A stretch of DNA of 64,000 bases from Armatimonadota bacterium (GTDB taxonomy: Bacteria; Armatimonadota; UBA5829; DTJY01), in assembly GCA_029907255.1 (NCBI GenBank), contig JARYMF010000004.1:234205-298204 (forward strand), read 5' to 3'. This document shows, piece by piece, positions 17,344 to 26,086 of the stretch. Both the position numbers and the translations under genes were made by a program. The notes under the pieces are model-generated. The model searched no databases and was not told where the DNA came from. It saw only the letters and a list, made by a program, of their open reading frames with translations. Position 1 is the first letter of the stretch; every line of letters begins with the position of its first letter.

Positions 17344-18576
17344 CTATGTTGAATTCTCACTTTCACCAGTAATGACGCGGACTGTTTCCCGCGCAATAGC
17401 AATCTCTTCATTTGTTGGAATGACAAGCACCCGTGTTCTGGCTGTTTCCTTACTTATATCACACTCGCCCTGACACACAGCATTCTTTTCTGCATCAAGT
17501 TCGATGCCAAAGAATTCAAGGCCTTCGCATATTCGAGCACGGACAGTCGGCGAGTGTTCACCAATGCCAGCTGTGAACACAATCGCGTCTAGCCCGCCCA
17601 TTGCCGCTACATAAGCACCAATGTATTTACGAATTCTATAACAAAATATGTCGAGTGCCAACTGTGAGCGCTTGTGGCCTGCTTCTGCCTCAGCAACAAT
17701 ATCTCGCATATCGTTGCTTATGCCAGAAATTCCCAGTAAGCCGCTCTTTTTGTTAATGATATTATCAATATCATCGGCGCTGTAGCCAAGCTCCTTCTGG
17801 AGGAAAGGAATTATCGCCGGATCAATATCTCCACATCTTGTTCCCATCACCAAGCCTTCGACCGGCGTAAGCCCCATGCTCGTATCAATGGATTTACCGC
17901 CCACAACTGCCGCCATGCTCGCGCCGTTTCCTAGGTGACAGGTTATTATTTTAAGCGACTCTTTGTCCTTTCCTTGTGCCATTAGCATCTTTATAGCTCT
18001 GGAGGATACATACTTGTGCGATGTGCCGTGGAAACCATAGCGCCTGACGCCGTGTTTTTGGTAAAACTCATACGGCAGGGCATAAATGTACGCATGCCGA
18101 GGGAGTGTGTGGTGAAATGCCGTATCAAAGACTGCAACATGCGGCACATTTGGCATTATTCGCATCGCGGCTTCGATACCCATTAAGTTTGGCGGGTTGT
18201 GCAATGGTGCCAGCTGGGTCAGACGCGCGATTGTATCCACAACTTTGTCGTCGATTATAACAGAGTCGAAGAAAGTCTCACCGCCATGGACAACCCTATG
18301 ACCAATAGCTGAAATTTCCGAAATGTCTTTAATCGACCCTGTCTCTTCGTTAATAAGGGTATCAAAAACCAGGCGCATGGCTTGCATATGGTCGGCAACA
18401 TTGGCTTTGACTTTTAGCTTTTTCTTTCCAAAAGCCTCGTGAGTAAGTTCCGCACCATTCGGACCCGACTCACCAATGCGCTCAACAATACCCTTAGCCA
18501 TTACCTTTTCGTTCGACATATCTATAAGCTGGTATTTTAATGACGAACTTCCAGCGTTTACTACTAGTACCAACAT
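17344..18576 (-). CDS. ackA: Acetate kinase
   Basis: This 410-residue enzyme interconverts acetyl-phosphate and ADP with acetate and ATP. I placed the start at the ATG giving MLVLVVNAGSSSLKYQLIDM, behind AAGGAAG at eight bases; a longer ORF extends 25 codons upstream but would overlap pta and lacks homology. AFHHTLP, GFHGTSHKYV, HLGNGASMAAV and DAIVFTAGIGEHSP are all present. With pta it forms the acetyl-CoA to acetate substrate-level phosphorylation route. Confidence 0.96.
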   Translation of the reverse strand: MLVLVVNAGSSSLKYQLIDMSNEKVMAKGIVERIGESGPNGAELTHEAFGKKKLKVKANVADHMQAMRLVFDTLINEETGSIKDISEISAIGHRVVHGGETFFDSVIIDDKVVDTIARLTQLAPLHNPPNLMGIEAAMRIMPNVPHVAVFDTAFHHTLPRHAYIYALPYEFYQKHGVRRYGFHGTSHKYVSSRAIKMLMAQGKDKESLKIITCHLGNGASMAAVVGGKSIDTSMGLTPVEGLVMGTRCGDIDPAIIPFLQKELGYSADDIDNIINKKSGLLGISGISNDMRDIVAEAEAGHKRSQLALDIFCYRIRKYIGAYVAAMGGLDAIVFTAGIGEHSPTVRARICEGLEFFGIELDAEKNAVCQGECDISKETARTRVLVIPTNEEIAIARETVRVITGESENST

Positions 18577-18593
18577 TTCTTTTCTTCCTTTGA

Positions 18594-19589
18594 TTAAGCC
18601 GCCTGTGCTACGGTAATTGCTACCACATTTACTATCGATTCCCAGTCGCACCCCCGAGAGAGGTCATTTACTGGCTTGGATAACCCTTGCAGAATGGGTC
18701 CAAAAGCCCTTGCATGCGCAAGTCGCTCTGTAAGTTTATAAGCTATGTTTCCGGCTTGCAAGTCGGGAAATATAAGCACATTAGCACGCCCCGCCACCGG
18801 ACTGCCTGGAGCCTTTTTTTCTGCAACCCAAGGTACTATGGCAGCATCCGCCTGGAGCTCGCCATCAATTAGCATATCCGGTGCTTTTCTCTGCGCAAGG
18901 CGTGTTGCTTCAACAACTTTATCAACTAATGGGCCTTTTGCACTCCCTTTAGTTGAGAATGACAAAAGAGCAACGCGCGGCTCTACATCGAAAAGCTGCC
19001 GCATTGTCCTTCCGCTACTGACGGCAATCTCGGCAAGCTCATCCGCATTGGGATTTACCACCAGGCCGGAGTCAGCGTAAATAAACAAACCTTTTTCGCC
19101 ATAGTTCGTGTCAGGTACAATCATAACAAAAAATGACGAAACCAAACTTACGCCCGGAGCACACTTAAGCACCTGCAAAGCTGGCCGCACAGTATCAGCT
19201 GTTGAATGAGTGGCGCCTGACACCTCGCCATCTGCATCGCCAGCCTTCACCATCAAAACGCCGTAATATAGTATGTCACCAGCCATCTCATATGCCTGCT
19301 CTGGCGTTACCCCCTTGGCCTTCCTAAGTTCGTAAAGCAGTTGCGCATATTGCTCTCGCTTTGGGGATGTAGCAGGGTCAATAATTTCTATGCCAGAGAT
19401 GTCGACGCCCTGTTCTTTTGCAAGCTGGCGCACGGTATCAGGAGGCCCAAGAATAATAGGGATGGCCAAATCTTGTGCTCGAACTTCAGCTGCAGCCTTG
19501 ACAACGCGCGGGTCAGTACCCTCAGGTAGCACAATCCTCTTCTTTGCTTCTCGAGCGCGCTTATATACGATATCCATTACATCATTCAT
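18594..19589 (-). CDS. pta: Phosphate acetyltransferase
   Basis: A 331-residue enzyme converting acetyl-CoA and phosphate to acetyl-phosphate. It is the short form without the regulatory N-terminal domains. KRIVLPEGTDPRVVKAAAEV, GEVSGATHSTADTVRPALQ and NVLIFPDLQAGNIAYKLTER are diagnostic. Its start overlaps the preceding coiled-coil gene by eight bases and ackA follows at once, so all three are probably co-translated. Confidence 0.95.
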   Translation of the reverse strand: MNDVMDIVYKRAREAKKRIVLPEGTDPRVVKAAAEVRAQDLAIPIILGPPDTVRQLAKEQGVDISGIEIIDPATSPKREQYAQLLYELRKAKGVTPEQAYEMAGDILYYGVLMVKAGDADGEVSGATHSTADTVRPALQVLKCAPGVSLVSSFFVMIVPDTNYGEKGLFIYADSGLVVNPNADELAEIAVSSGRTMRQLFDVEPRVALLSFSTKGSAKGPLVDKVVEATRLAQRKAPDMLIDGELQADAAIVPWVAEKKAPGSPVAGRANVLIFPDLQAGNIAYKLTERLAHARAFGPILQGLSKPVNDLSRGCDWESIVNVVAITVAQAA

Positions 19590-20061
19590 TTTTACTTTCC
19601 TCAGCCACTTTATTTTCCAGTTTTTCGCGCCCCCGCTGAATTGTGCCCATTACCTTTCCGACAAAATTTTCCAAGTCCGTTAGCACTTCACGTGCGTATT
19701 CGTCTGCTCCAGACTTAGTGGCTCGAGCAGTTTCCTCGGCGCTAGCAATGATTTCTTTAGCTTGAGCTGTAGCAAGTCGCTTGATTTCACTTTGGTCAAC
19801 AAGCCGCGCAGCCTCGGCTCTCGCTTCCTCAAGGATTTTTTCCTTCTCAGCCCTAGCCTCGTCAATAATTTGCGCCGCTTGTTCCTTAGCGTCATTGATA
19901 ATATGCTCAGCGTCGCGCACTATTCTGGAAGCCGACTTCATATCCTCCGGAAGCGAAGCACGAATCCGCTTGAGCAAGTCGTCGAAATCATCTACGTTGA
20001 CGAATGCTTTGTTAAACCATTGCCTACTGTTCTCAACAAGATCCTCTAGCTTGTCCAACAA
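19582..20061 (-). CDS. Coiled-coil protein of unknown function
   Basis: A 159-residue protein that is almost entirely charged helix, with Ala-, Glu- and Lys-rich heptads around residues 40-130 (for example KEQAAQIIDEARAEKEKILE). It resembles ATP synthase b-subunit or DivIVA-like coiled coils in composition, but no membrane segment or specific motif is seen. The start is taken as TTG; AAGGGGGG lies further upstream than ideal. It overlaps pta by eight bases. Function unknown; possibly a scaffold. Confidence 0.7.
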   Translation of the reverse strand: MLDKLEDLVENSRQWFNKAFVNVDDFDDLLKRIRASLPEDMKSASRIVRDAEHIINDAKEQAAQIIDEARAEKEKILEEARAEAARLVDQSEIKRLATAQAKEIIASAEETARATKSGADEYAREVLTDLENFVGKVMGTIQRGREKLENKVAEESKNE

Positions 20062-20192
20062 TTCGAAGGTGTCTATCTAAATCGCCCCCCTTGCTGTTAG
20101 GAAGTCTAAACTGTAAAACCAAGGCATGAAGTTCCCGTGTTGCGGTCGAACATCCAGGAGTGCCCTCACATGGTAAAAAGCACCTTGGTAAT

Positions 20193-20693
20193 CTAACCTT
20201 CTGCCTCCGAACCTCCTACTTTGAATTTAGAAATCAGACGCTTCTCGACTATCTCCGGAACCAAGCCCTTCACAGAGCCGCCGAAACTAGCTACCTCCCT
20301 TACAATGCTAGAACTAAGATATGAATATTCCGCGTTTGTCATCATGAAAACTGTCTCGATGCCCGAGTCGAGGCGGCGATTCATCAAGGCCATTTCAAAC
20401 TCAAACTCGAAATCCGAAAGTGCTCTCAAGCCCTTCACGATTACCGTAGCACCCTGGGCTTTGGCATATCGAACCAAAAGACCCGTGAACGAGTCCACTC
20501 TTACATTTGGTAAACTACGGCATACTTCTCGAAGCATTTCAACGCGCTCTTCGACATCAAAAAGAGGCTTTTTTCCGATATTCGGTGCGACTGCAACTAT
20601 CAGCTCATCAAATAGGCTCGCTGCGCGCTTTATTATATCCATATGCCCATTTGTTACCGGATCAAAGCTGCCGGGATATACGGCTTTTATCAT
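20193..20693 (-). CDS. coaD: Pantetheine-phosphate adenylyltransferase
   Basis: This 166-residue nucleotidyltransferase makes dephospho-CoA from 4'-phosphopantetheine and [24 protein letters not shown] and the [17 protein letters not shown] motif are family signatures. I prefer the internal ATG that gives [10 protein letters not shown]; the longer form adds five residues not usual in CoaD. It is read with recG, 44 bases apart or less; the usual intervening rsmD is missing. Confidence 0.95.
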   Translation of the reverse strand: MIKAVYPGSFDPVTNGHMDIIKRAASLFDELIVAVAPNIGKKPLFDVEERVEMLREVCRSLPNVRVDSFTGLLVRYAKAQGATVIVKGLRALSDFEFEFEMALMNRRLDSGIETVFMMTNAEYSYLSSSIVREVASFGGSVKGLVPEIVEKRLISKFKVGGSEAEG

Positions 20694-20737
20694 GTTATTC
20701 CAACCCATCTTTTAACATTATCGAATGAGATTAGTCA

Positions 20738-22867
20738 TCAACTTACCGAGACCAATTCGTAGCCCTCAAATCTCCTCATCACTTCCTGCTTCAGTCCCTG
20801 GTGCTCAGGCGCGGTCAGATTGGGATCGCACTTCACAAGCTCGAACGCATCCTGACGGCTCATCTCAAGAATACTAACATCCCGCAGTACATCTGCAATT
20901 CGAAGCGATGGCAGGCCGCTCTGCCGCGTACCATAAAACTCTCCTGGCCCCCTTATCCTCAGGTCTTCTTCTGCAATCTGGAATCCGTTGTTGGTAGCTG
21001 AAATTACTTCCAGTCGCCGCTTAGCCTCTTCGGTCGTAGGGTCTCCAATCAACACACAATAAGATTGATGTTCGCCCCTGCCAACACGTCCCCTCAATTG
21101 GTGAAGCTGCGCCATGCCGAACCTTTCAGCATCTTCTATAACCATTACGCAGGCATTTGGAACATCTACACCGACCTCAATTACCGTAGTCGAGACGAGA
21201 ATCTGAATTTCGCCGTCCCGAAAACGGCTCATGACCTCATCCTTCTCTGCAGGCTTCATCTGCCCATGGAGTAGCCCAAGCCTATAGTTTGGAAACACAT
21301 CGTTAGCCAAGTGCTCAGCTAGCTCCGTGGCAGCTTTCGCCTGAAGTTTTTCTGATTCCTCTATGAGCGGACAGACTATATATACTTGCCGCCCCTGATC
21401 AACAAGCTTCCTAATAGCTTCATATACCCTAGGCCGCTCACTCGTTGGCTTAAAGTGAGTCTTTATAGGTTTCCGCCCCGGCGGCATCTCGTCAATAACC
21501 GAAAGATCAAGATCACCGTACACTGTCAATGCCAAGGTCCGCGGAATCGGCGTGGCTGTCATCACCAGCACGTCTGGATTCCAACCTTTTTGCCTTAGCG
21601 CGGCTCTTTGAAGAACGCCAAACCGGTGCTGTTCATCAACAATTACCAGCCCTAGCTTTGCAAATTCGACGTCTTCCTGTATCAGCGCGTGCGTGCCAAT
21701 CACGATATTCGCCAATCCAGACGCCGTTTTTTCCTTTGCCAAGCGCTTTTCCTTCGCTGGAAGGCTGCCTGTCAGCAAAACAACGTCCAAGCCAAGTGCT
21801 TCAAGCATCCGCCTCAGCACGAGGTAGTGCTGTTCGGCCAAAATTTCCGTCGGTGCCATCAGCGCCGCTTGGTAGCCGTTATGGACGGCTATCATAATTG
21901 CCGCAACAGCGACTATCGTCTTCCCCGACCCGACATCGCCTTGCAGGAGGCGGTTCATCGCCCTTGGACTCGCCATGTCCCGCTCAATCTCAGCAATAAC
22001 GCGTTTCTGCGCATTAGTCAGCTCAAACGGCAAAACATCGTAGAGTGCCTTCGTACACTCAGGTGTCACTCGGAATGCAATTCCCGGCTCACCTGCTGTG
22101 AAACTCTGCCTCCTCAGCGCCAATGCAAGCTGAAGCAGGAAGAATTCCTCATATACCAACCTAAATCGCGCCTTCTCGAGCGCCGTCTCGCTTTCCGGAA
22201 AATGAATGTTCAGCAGAGCCTCTGCCAAACCAACCAAACCACGGTGCTCGCGAATCTTCTCGGGTAGGATATCATGAACGCTCGGCAAAAACCTTTCCAG
22301 CGCCTGGTAGATTATTCTCCTAACGGTACCCTGATACAACCCTTCTGTCAGCGGATAGACTGGCACTATTCGGTTGGATGAGAGCGGGTCAACGCCCTCG
22401 TCGACCTCTTCCCACTCGGGATTTATTATCTCAATGCCGTGATTTCCAGGCTGCGCAGTTCCATATACAACTATTTTTCTTCCAAGGAGCTTAATAAACT
22501 TATTTTTCAGATACCATTGATTAAACCAAACTAAGTATGCAATTCCAGAGTCATCCTGAATAGCTACTTTTGTCAAAAGCGTCTGGCTTCGAGGAGTCCG
22601 CAGGTTGTCAGCAACAACCACTCTTCCAACGACTGTTGCCGTTTCTCCAACCTTAAGCTGCGCAATCCGGCGCATATGCCGCCGATCCTCATAGCGGCGG
22701 GGAAAATGGGTCAGGAGATCTCGAACCGTAAAAATACCCAGCTTGCTAAAAACCTTCGCCAGGCGCTCTCCCACTCCCTTAGCATAGCGGACGTCTGTGT
22801 CTAGGCTGGGATTGTGGCGAGAAGCCTCCTTTTTCGGGCCGGCTGCGGACCTGCCTGCTCGCTCCAT
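20738..22867 (-). CDS. recG: ATP-dependent DNA helicase RecG
   Basis: A 709-residue branch-migration helicase that reverses stalled forks and resolves recombination junctions. An N-terminal region of about 35 residues precedes the wedge (OB-fold) domain, which holds LKVGETATVVGRVV. Motif I is GDVGSGKTIVAV, motif II is DEQH in VDEQHRFGVLQ, and motif VI is QLRGRVGRGEH. Start ATG follows GAGGCATTAG. It has its own consensus promoter 25 bases upstream and precedes coaD. Confidence 0.96.
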   Translation of the reverse strand: MERAGRSAAGPKKEASRHNPSLDTDVRYAKGVGERLAKVFSKLGIFTVRDLLTHFPRRYEDRRHMRRIAQLKVGETATVVGRVVVADNLRTPRSQTLLTKVAIQDDSGIAYLVWFNQWYLKNKFIKLLGRKIVVYGTAQPGNHGIEIINPEWEEVDEGVDPLSSNRIVPVYPLTEGLYQGTVRRIIYQALERFLPSVHDILPEKIREHRGLVGLAEALLNIHFPESETALEKARFRLVYEEFFLLQLALALRRQSFTAGEPGIAFRVTPECTKALYDVLPFELTNAQKRVIAEIERDMASPRAMNRLLQGDVGSGKTIVAVAAIMIAVHNGYQAALMAPTEILAEQHYLVLRRMLEALGLDVVLLTGSLPAKEKRLAKEKTASGLANIVIGTHALIQEDVEFAKLGLVIVDEQHRFGVLQRAALRQKGWNPDVLVMTATPIPRTLALTVYGDLDLSVIDEMPPGRKPIKTHFKPTSERPRVYEAIRKLVDQGRQVYIVCPLIEESEKLQAKAATELAEHLANDVFPNYRLGLLHGQMKPAEKDEVMSRFRDGEIQILVSTTVIEVGVDVPNACVMVIEDAERFGMAQLHQLRGRVGRGEHQSYCVLIGDPTTEEAKRRLEVISATNNGFQIAEEDLRIRGPGEFYGTRQSGLPSLRIADVLRDVSILEMSRQDAFELVKCDPNLTAPEHQGLKQEVMRRFEGYELVSVS

Positions 22868-22892
22868 CTAATGCCTCACGAAACACCGGGAC

Positions 22893-22922
22893 ATTATAGT
22901 GACGTACTGCGCTCTTTGTCAA
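22893..22922 (-). promoter_or_regulatory. Consensus promoter of recG-coaD
   Basis: On the minus strand a perfect TTGACA (22917-22922) and a perfect TATAAT (22893-22898) are separated by 18 bases. Transcription would start about ten bases before the recG ribosome-binding site, giving a very short leader. Confidence 0.85.
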
Positions 22923-23035
22923 GGTTTATACCTTCCTTGACTAAGCACTATGGCAGTCGCTTTCAAAATGTGCCTTAAATTCTTTGTCTACTGCTGACTT
23001 GCTTTTAGTGCTTCGAATTCCCTGTCTTGTGGGCG

Positions 23036-23773
23036 TTAAGGTTTGAACTCAGAGTCGGGGATTCCAGAATTAACTTTGATATTTTCATACATTGTCGAGC
23101 CGGCTAGCTTGCCGTCCCGATTGTAGACATCTATATGCCCTGGGACCCAAATTGGGCCGTAACGTCTGTGGTTTGAGTATATGTACCTTGACTTCAATGT
23201 GCCATCATCTTCATATTTCTCTAACTTAAGTAGCTTCCAAGTCTTTGGCTCAGCCCACAGGACTAGCTTTTTGTTCTTTGAATTTGACCTAACAAAAGCA
23301 ATTTTGTAGAGCTTGCCGTTCTGTCCTTCTTCGGTCTCTACATTGGTAACTACGTAATCCTGCCACAGCTGGTCGGTAAAGATGCCGATGTCAAGGTCTC
23401 CCTGCCGCTTATGGGGTTGCCTAGCAATGTTCTCCTTCTTTGATATATGCAATCCCGGCGCCCTAATTGACTTAATGTCTCCATTTATTACAATTGCAAC
23501 TGTTACCAACCCAAGCTTGCCCTCAATTTTCATTTTGTCAGGGGCTTTGTATTTGATTGTGGTGGATTTGAACTCGTAGCTATTCGGGAAGTCCTTTCCA
23601 ATTTTCTTTAGCTCGGGAACATTTGCATACAAGACCCGACACGTCAGAGTTATATCCTTGAAAGCTTGAGTCGCTTGGCGAACTTGAGCGCGTATGTCAG
23701 GGTCAGTCCGCCCAAAAGTAGCCAAAAGCGATAGCAAAATAGTTAAAACCAATAATTTTAAAGCACTACGCAT
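23036..23773 (-). CDS. Exported LolA-like protein
   Basis: A 245-residue protein with a signal peptide (MRSALKLLVLTILLSLLATFGR). The mature part is a mixed beta protein resembling the outer-membrane lipoprotein-sorting (LolA/LolB-like) fold: KDITLTCRVLYA..., a YKAPDKMKIEGKLG strand pair, LVLWAEPKTWKLLKLEKYEDDGTLKSRY and PGHIDVYNRDGKLAGS. I use the internal ATG because a TTG-started longer form spoils the signal peptide; neither has a good Shine-Dalgarno. It lies 55 bases downstream of etfA and may share its transcript. Relation to ETF is unclear. Function inferred from fold-level resemblance only. Confidence 0.6.
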   Translation of the reverse strand: MRSALKLLVLTILLSLLATFGRTDPDIRAQVRQATQAFKDITLTCRVLYANVPELKKIGKDFPNSYEFKSTTIKYKAPDKMKIEGKLGLVTVAIVINGDIKSIRAPGLHISKKENIARQPHKRQGDLDIGIFTDQLWQDYVVTNVETEEGQNGKLYKIAFVRSNSKNKKLVLWAEPKTWKLLKLEKYEDDGTLKSRYIYSNHRRYGPIWVPGHIDVYNRDGKLAGSTMYENIKVNSGIPDSEFKP

Positions 23774-23828
23774 TTTAACCGCAGAGTCTGACAAGCCATA
23801 TTTCAATACAATACGTGGTTGTCAGTCT

Positions 23829-25034
23829 TCAGGTTTCGAGTCCTCGCATCGCCTTTATCTTTTTGGTTAACAAAGGAATGATTTCAAGGCAGTCGCCGAC
23901 AAAGCCCACATCTGCAACGCCGAAGATTGGTGCATCAGGATCTTTGTTGATTGCAATGATAGTGTCTGAAGACGACATTCCCGCAAGATGCTGAACCGCA
24001 CCGCTAATTCCACATGCAATATAGAGTTTTGGACAGACAGTCTTTCCTGTTTGTCCAACTTGATGGCAGTATGGAATCCATCCTGCGTCCACAGCCGCCC
24101 TGCTTGCACCGACTGCGCCACCAAGCAGTTTTGCCAACTCCTCAAGCATTGAAAAGTTTGAGGGATCCTGAATGCCCCGACCGCCAGATACAATGATATC
24201 CGCCTCGACGAGGTTGACCGTCGACTCGTACTGCTCAATGAAGTCGAGAATCTCGCTGCGAGAACTGAAAAGTTGAGGCTTGGGGGTGAGGTTTATAATC
24301 TGTGCTTTCTTCCCATCATTCCGCTTCGGGCTTACTGGGAATACCTTATGCCGCACGGTTGCCATCTGCGGGCGGGTATATGGACAAAGAATAGTTGCCA
24401 TCACGTTGCCACCGTATGCTGGGCGCGTTTGGTATAGCAGACCATCATCCTTACCAATCGCCAAACCGGTGCAGTCGGCGGTCAACCCTGTATATAGACG
24501 AATTGCCACTTGCGAAAGGAACGATCGCCCCGTTGTTGTTGCACCTGCAAGCATAATCTCCGGCTTCAGCTCACGGATAACATCTGCTAAGATTCGAGAA
24601 TACCGCTCTCCATCATACTGAGCCAGTTCAGGAGCTTCATAAAGGTAAATCTTGTCAACTGGATATTCAGCGAGTTCGGCGGCTGCATCGCCAAGATTAT
24701 TTCCAAGAACGATAACTGCCAACTCTGCCCCGCGATCGTCGGCAAGCTTGCGACCGACACCTATGAGCTCAAACACGACAGGAGCAATTTTGCCGCGGAA
24801 CTGCTCGCCAAAAACCCAGACTCCCCTATATTGCCCAAGATCTTCGGCCGGTTGCTTCTCAATCTCGATGGCTATCGCACGAAGCCGACAGGCGCTCACG
24901 CACGAACCACAGTAGTTACAAATGTCAAGGTCAATGATTGCCAGCTTGTTATTAACGGTAATTGCATTAAGCGGACATGCTTTTACACATAATCCGCAAC
25001 CATTGCATTTGCTTTCTATAACTCGGATTGCCAC
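23829..25034 (-). CDS. etfA: Electron transfer flavoprotein alpha subunit with ferredoxin domain
   Basis: A 401-residue FAD-binding subunit that shuttles electrons between acyl-CoA-type dehydrogenases and a quinone or ferredoxin partner. Residues 1-60 hold two 4Fe-4S motifs, Cys10-13-16-20 and Cys39-42-45-49. The alpha N-domain follows, and the FAD-binding C-domain ends with VSGGRGIQDP, VGASRAAVDAGWIPYCHQVGQTGKT and ISGAVQHLAGM. Ferredoxin-fused EtfA occurs in electron-bifurcating complexes of anaerobes. No dehydrogenase is adjacent, so the partner is unknown. Overlaps etfB by one base. Confidence 0.92.
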   Translation of the reverse strand: MAIRVIESKCNGCGLCVKACPLNAITVNNKLAIIDLDICNYCGSCVSACRLRAIAIEIEKQPAEDLGQYRGVWVFGEQFRGKIAPVVFELIGVGRKLADDRGAELAVIVLGNNLGDAAAELAEYPVDKIYLYEAPELAQYDGERYSRILADVIRELKPEIMLAGATTTGRSFLSQVAIRLYTGLTADCTGLAIGKDDGLLYQTRPAYGGNVMATILCPYTRPQMATVRHKVFPVSPKRNDGKKAQIINLTPKPQLFSSRSEILDFIEQYESTVNLVEADIIVSGGRGIQDPSNFSMLEELAKLLGGAVGASRAAVDAGWIPYCHQVGQTGKTVCPKLYIACGISGAVQHLAGMSSSDTIIAINKDPDAPIFGVADVGFVGDCLEIIPLLTKKIKAMRGLET

Positions 25035-25834
25035 TAGACTATCTCCATCTCCTTCAATACGTTTAACAACTTGTCAGCAAGCTCATCTGGCTCGCCTGTG
25101 AATTTTTCTCCGCCCTCTCGGCGAGGCGGTGAAAAAACTTTGATTACCTGCGTTGGTGAACCTTGAAGCCCTATCTTCTCCGGAGAAGCCTCTATGTCGT
25201 CTGGCTTCCAGACGGGTATCTGCGCCTTCTTCGCGTTCATCTTTCCTCGCAGAGAAGGGGTTCTAGGCTCGTTAATCTCCTTTACCACGGTTAGAACAGC
25301 CGGCAGGCGAACAGAACAAACCTCATAGCCATTCTCAAGTAGCCGCCTGACGGTCAACTTCTTCTTGTCAAAGGACTCAATTTTTGCCACATAGGTTGCC
25401 TGGGCATAATCTAGGTGCACCGCTATACCTGGCCCAACTTGACCAGTATCACCATCAATCGCCTGCATCCCACAAAATACGAGAGCTGGCTCAAGCTTCG
25501 CGAGGGCTTTTGCAAGCGTGTAGGACGTTGCCCAAGTATCCGCACCGGCGAAGGCTCGGTCAGACAGCAGTATTCCACCATCCGCGCCGAGCGAAATTGC
25601 TTCTCTCAGGGCTTCCTCAGCCTGTGGCGGACCCATCGTGACCGCTGTAACGGTAGCTTCCTCACCTTGCTCCTGAAGGCGTTCCTTCATCCGAACTGCC
25701 TCCTCCAGTGCATAAAGGTCAAAAGGGTTAATCTGGGTCTCAACGCCTTCGCGAATTAGTGTGTTTGTCTCAGGATCGAACTTTACCTCCGTAGTCGCAG
25801 GAACTTGCTTGATGCATACACAAATTTTGAACAT
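25034..25834 (-). CDS. etfB: Electron transfer flavoprotein beta subunit
   Basis: This 266-residue subunit binds the second nucleotide (AMP or bifurcating FAD). MFKICVCIKQVPATTEVKFDPETNTLIREG, NPFDLYALEEAVRMKE, ADTWATSYTLAKAL and VVKEINEPRTPSLRGKMNAKK are typical. A longer ORF starts 32 codons upstream, but the conserved start is the ATG used here, so the extra part is leader. The leader contains a promoter and a hairpin. Confidence 0.93.
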   Translation of the reverse strand: MFKICVCIKQVPATTEVKFDPETNTLIREGVETQINPFDLYALEEAVRMKERLQEQGEEATVTAVTMGPPQAEEALREAISLGADGGILLSDRAFAGADTWATSYTLAKALAKLEPALVFCGMQAIDGDTGQVGPGIAVHLDYAQATYVAKIESFDKKKLTVRRLLENGYEVCSVRLPAVLTVVKEINEPRTPSLRGKMNAKKAQIPVWKPDDIEASPEKIGLQGSPTQVIKVFSPPRREGGEKFTGEPDELADKLLNVLKEMEIV

Positions 25835-25896
25835 AACCACCAACCTAAAAAATAGAATGCCGATGTAGCATAAAATTGGGGCACTGATTGAAAAAC

Positions 25897-25916
25897 CAAA
25901 GTCACTAATGACTTTG
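25897..25916 (-). terminator. Hairpin with U-run in the etfB leader (possible attenuator)
   Basis: CAAAGTCA and TGACTTTG form a perfect 8-base-pair stem with a four-base loop. On the minus transcript it is followed by GTTTTTC. It sits between the predicted etfB promoter and the start codon, so it could end transcription early. The plus side also carries ATTTTA, so bidirectional function is possible. Confidence 0.5.
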
Positions 25917-25956
25917 ATTTTACCGCCCAAAAAACTCGTATTTAGTCACGGCCATA

Positions 25957-25986
25957 ATTCTACACTATTGGGTAATTATTGGTCAA
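25957..25986 (-). promoter_or_regulatory. Promoter of etfBA
   Basis: TTGACC (25981-25986) and TAGAAT (25957-25962) with an 18-base spacer on the minus strand. The predicted leader is about 115 bases and contains the hairpin at 25897-25916. Confidence 0.55.
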
Positions 25987-26019
25987 ACCCCCAAAAAGGC
26001 TATCTTACATGGCGCATTC

Positions 26020-26048
26020 TTGACACCCTACGCTGCCCTTGATATAGT
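26020..26048 (+). promoter_or_regulatory. Promoter of the DUF6785-type gene
   Basis: A perfect TTGACA and TATAGT are separated by 17 bases. The -10 box overlaps an upstream TTG that could otherwise be taken as the start codon, so translation must begin further downstream. Confidence 0.75.
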
Positions 26049-26086
26049 TGAGGTCGGACGAACACTCTACTTCGGCAGGAAAACGA

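Noticed and set aside
20062..20192. Possible SRP RNA
   Set aside because: A stretch on the minus strand (ACGGGAACTTCATGCCTTG) reminded me of the Bacillus scRNA, but the universally conserved apical GGUCCGGAAGGAAGCAGC is missing.
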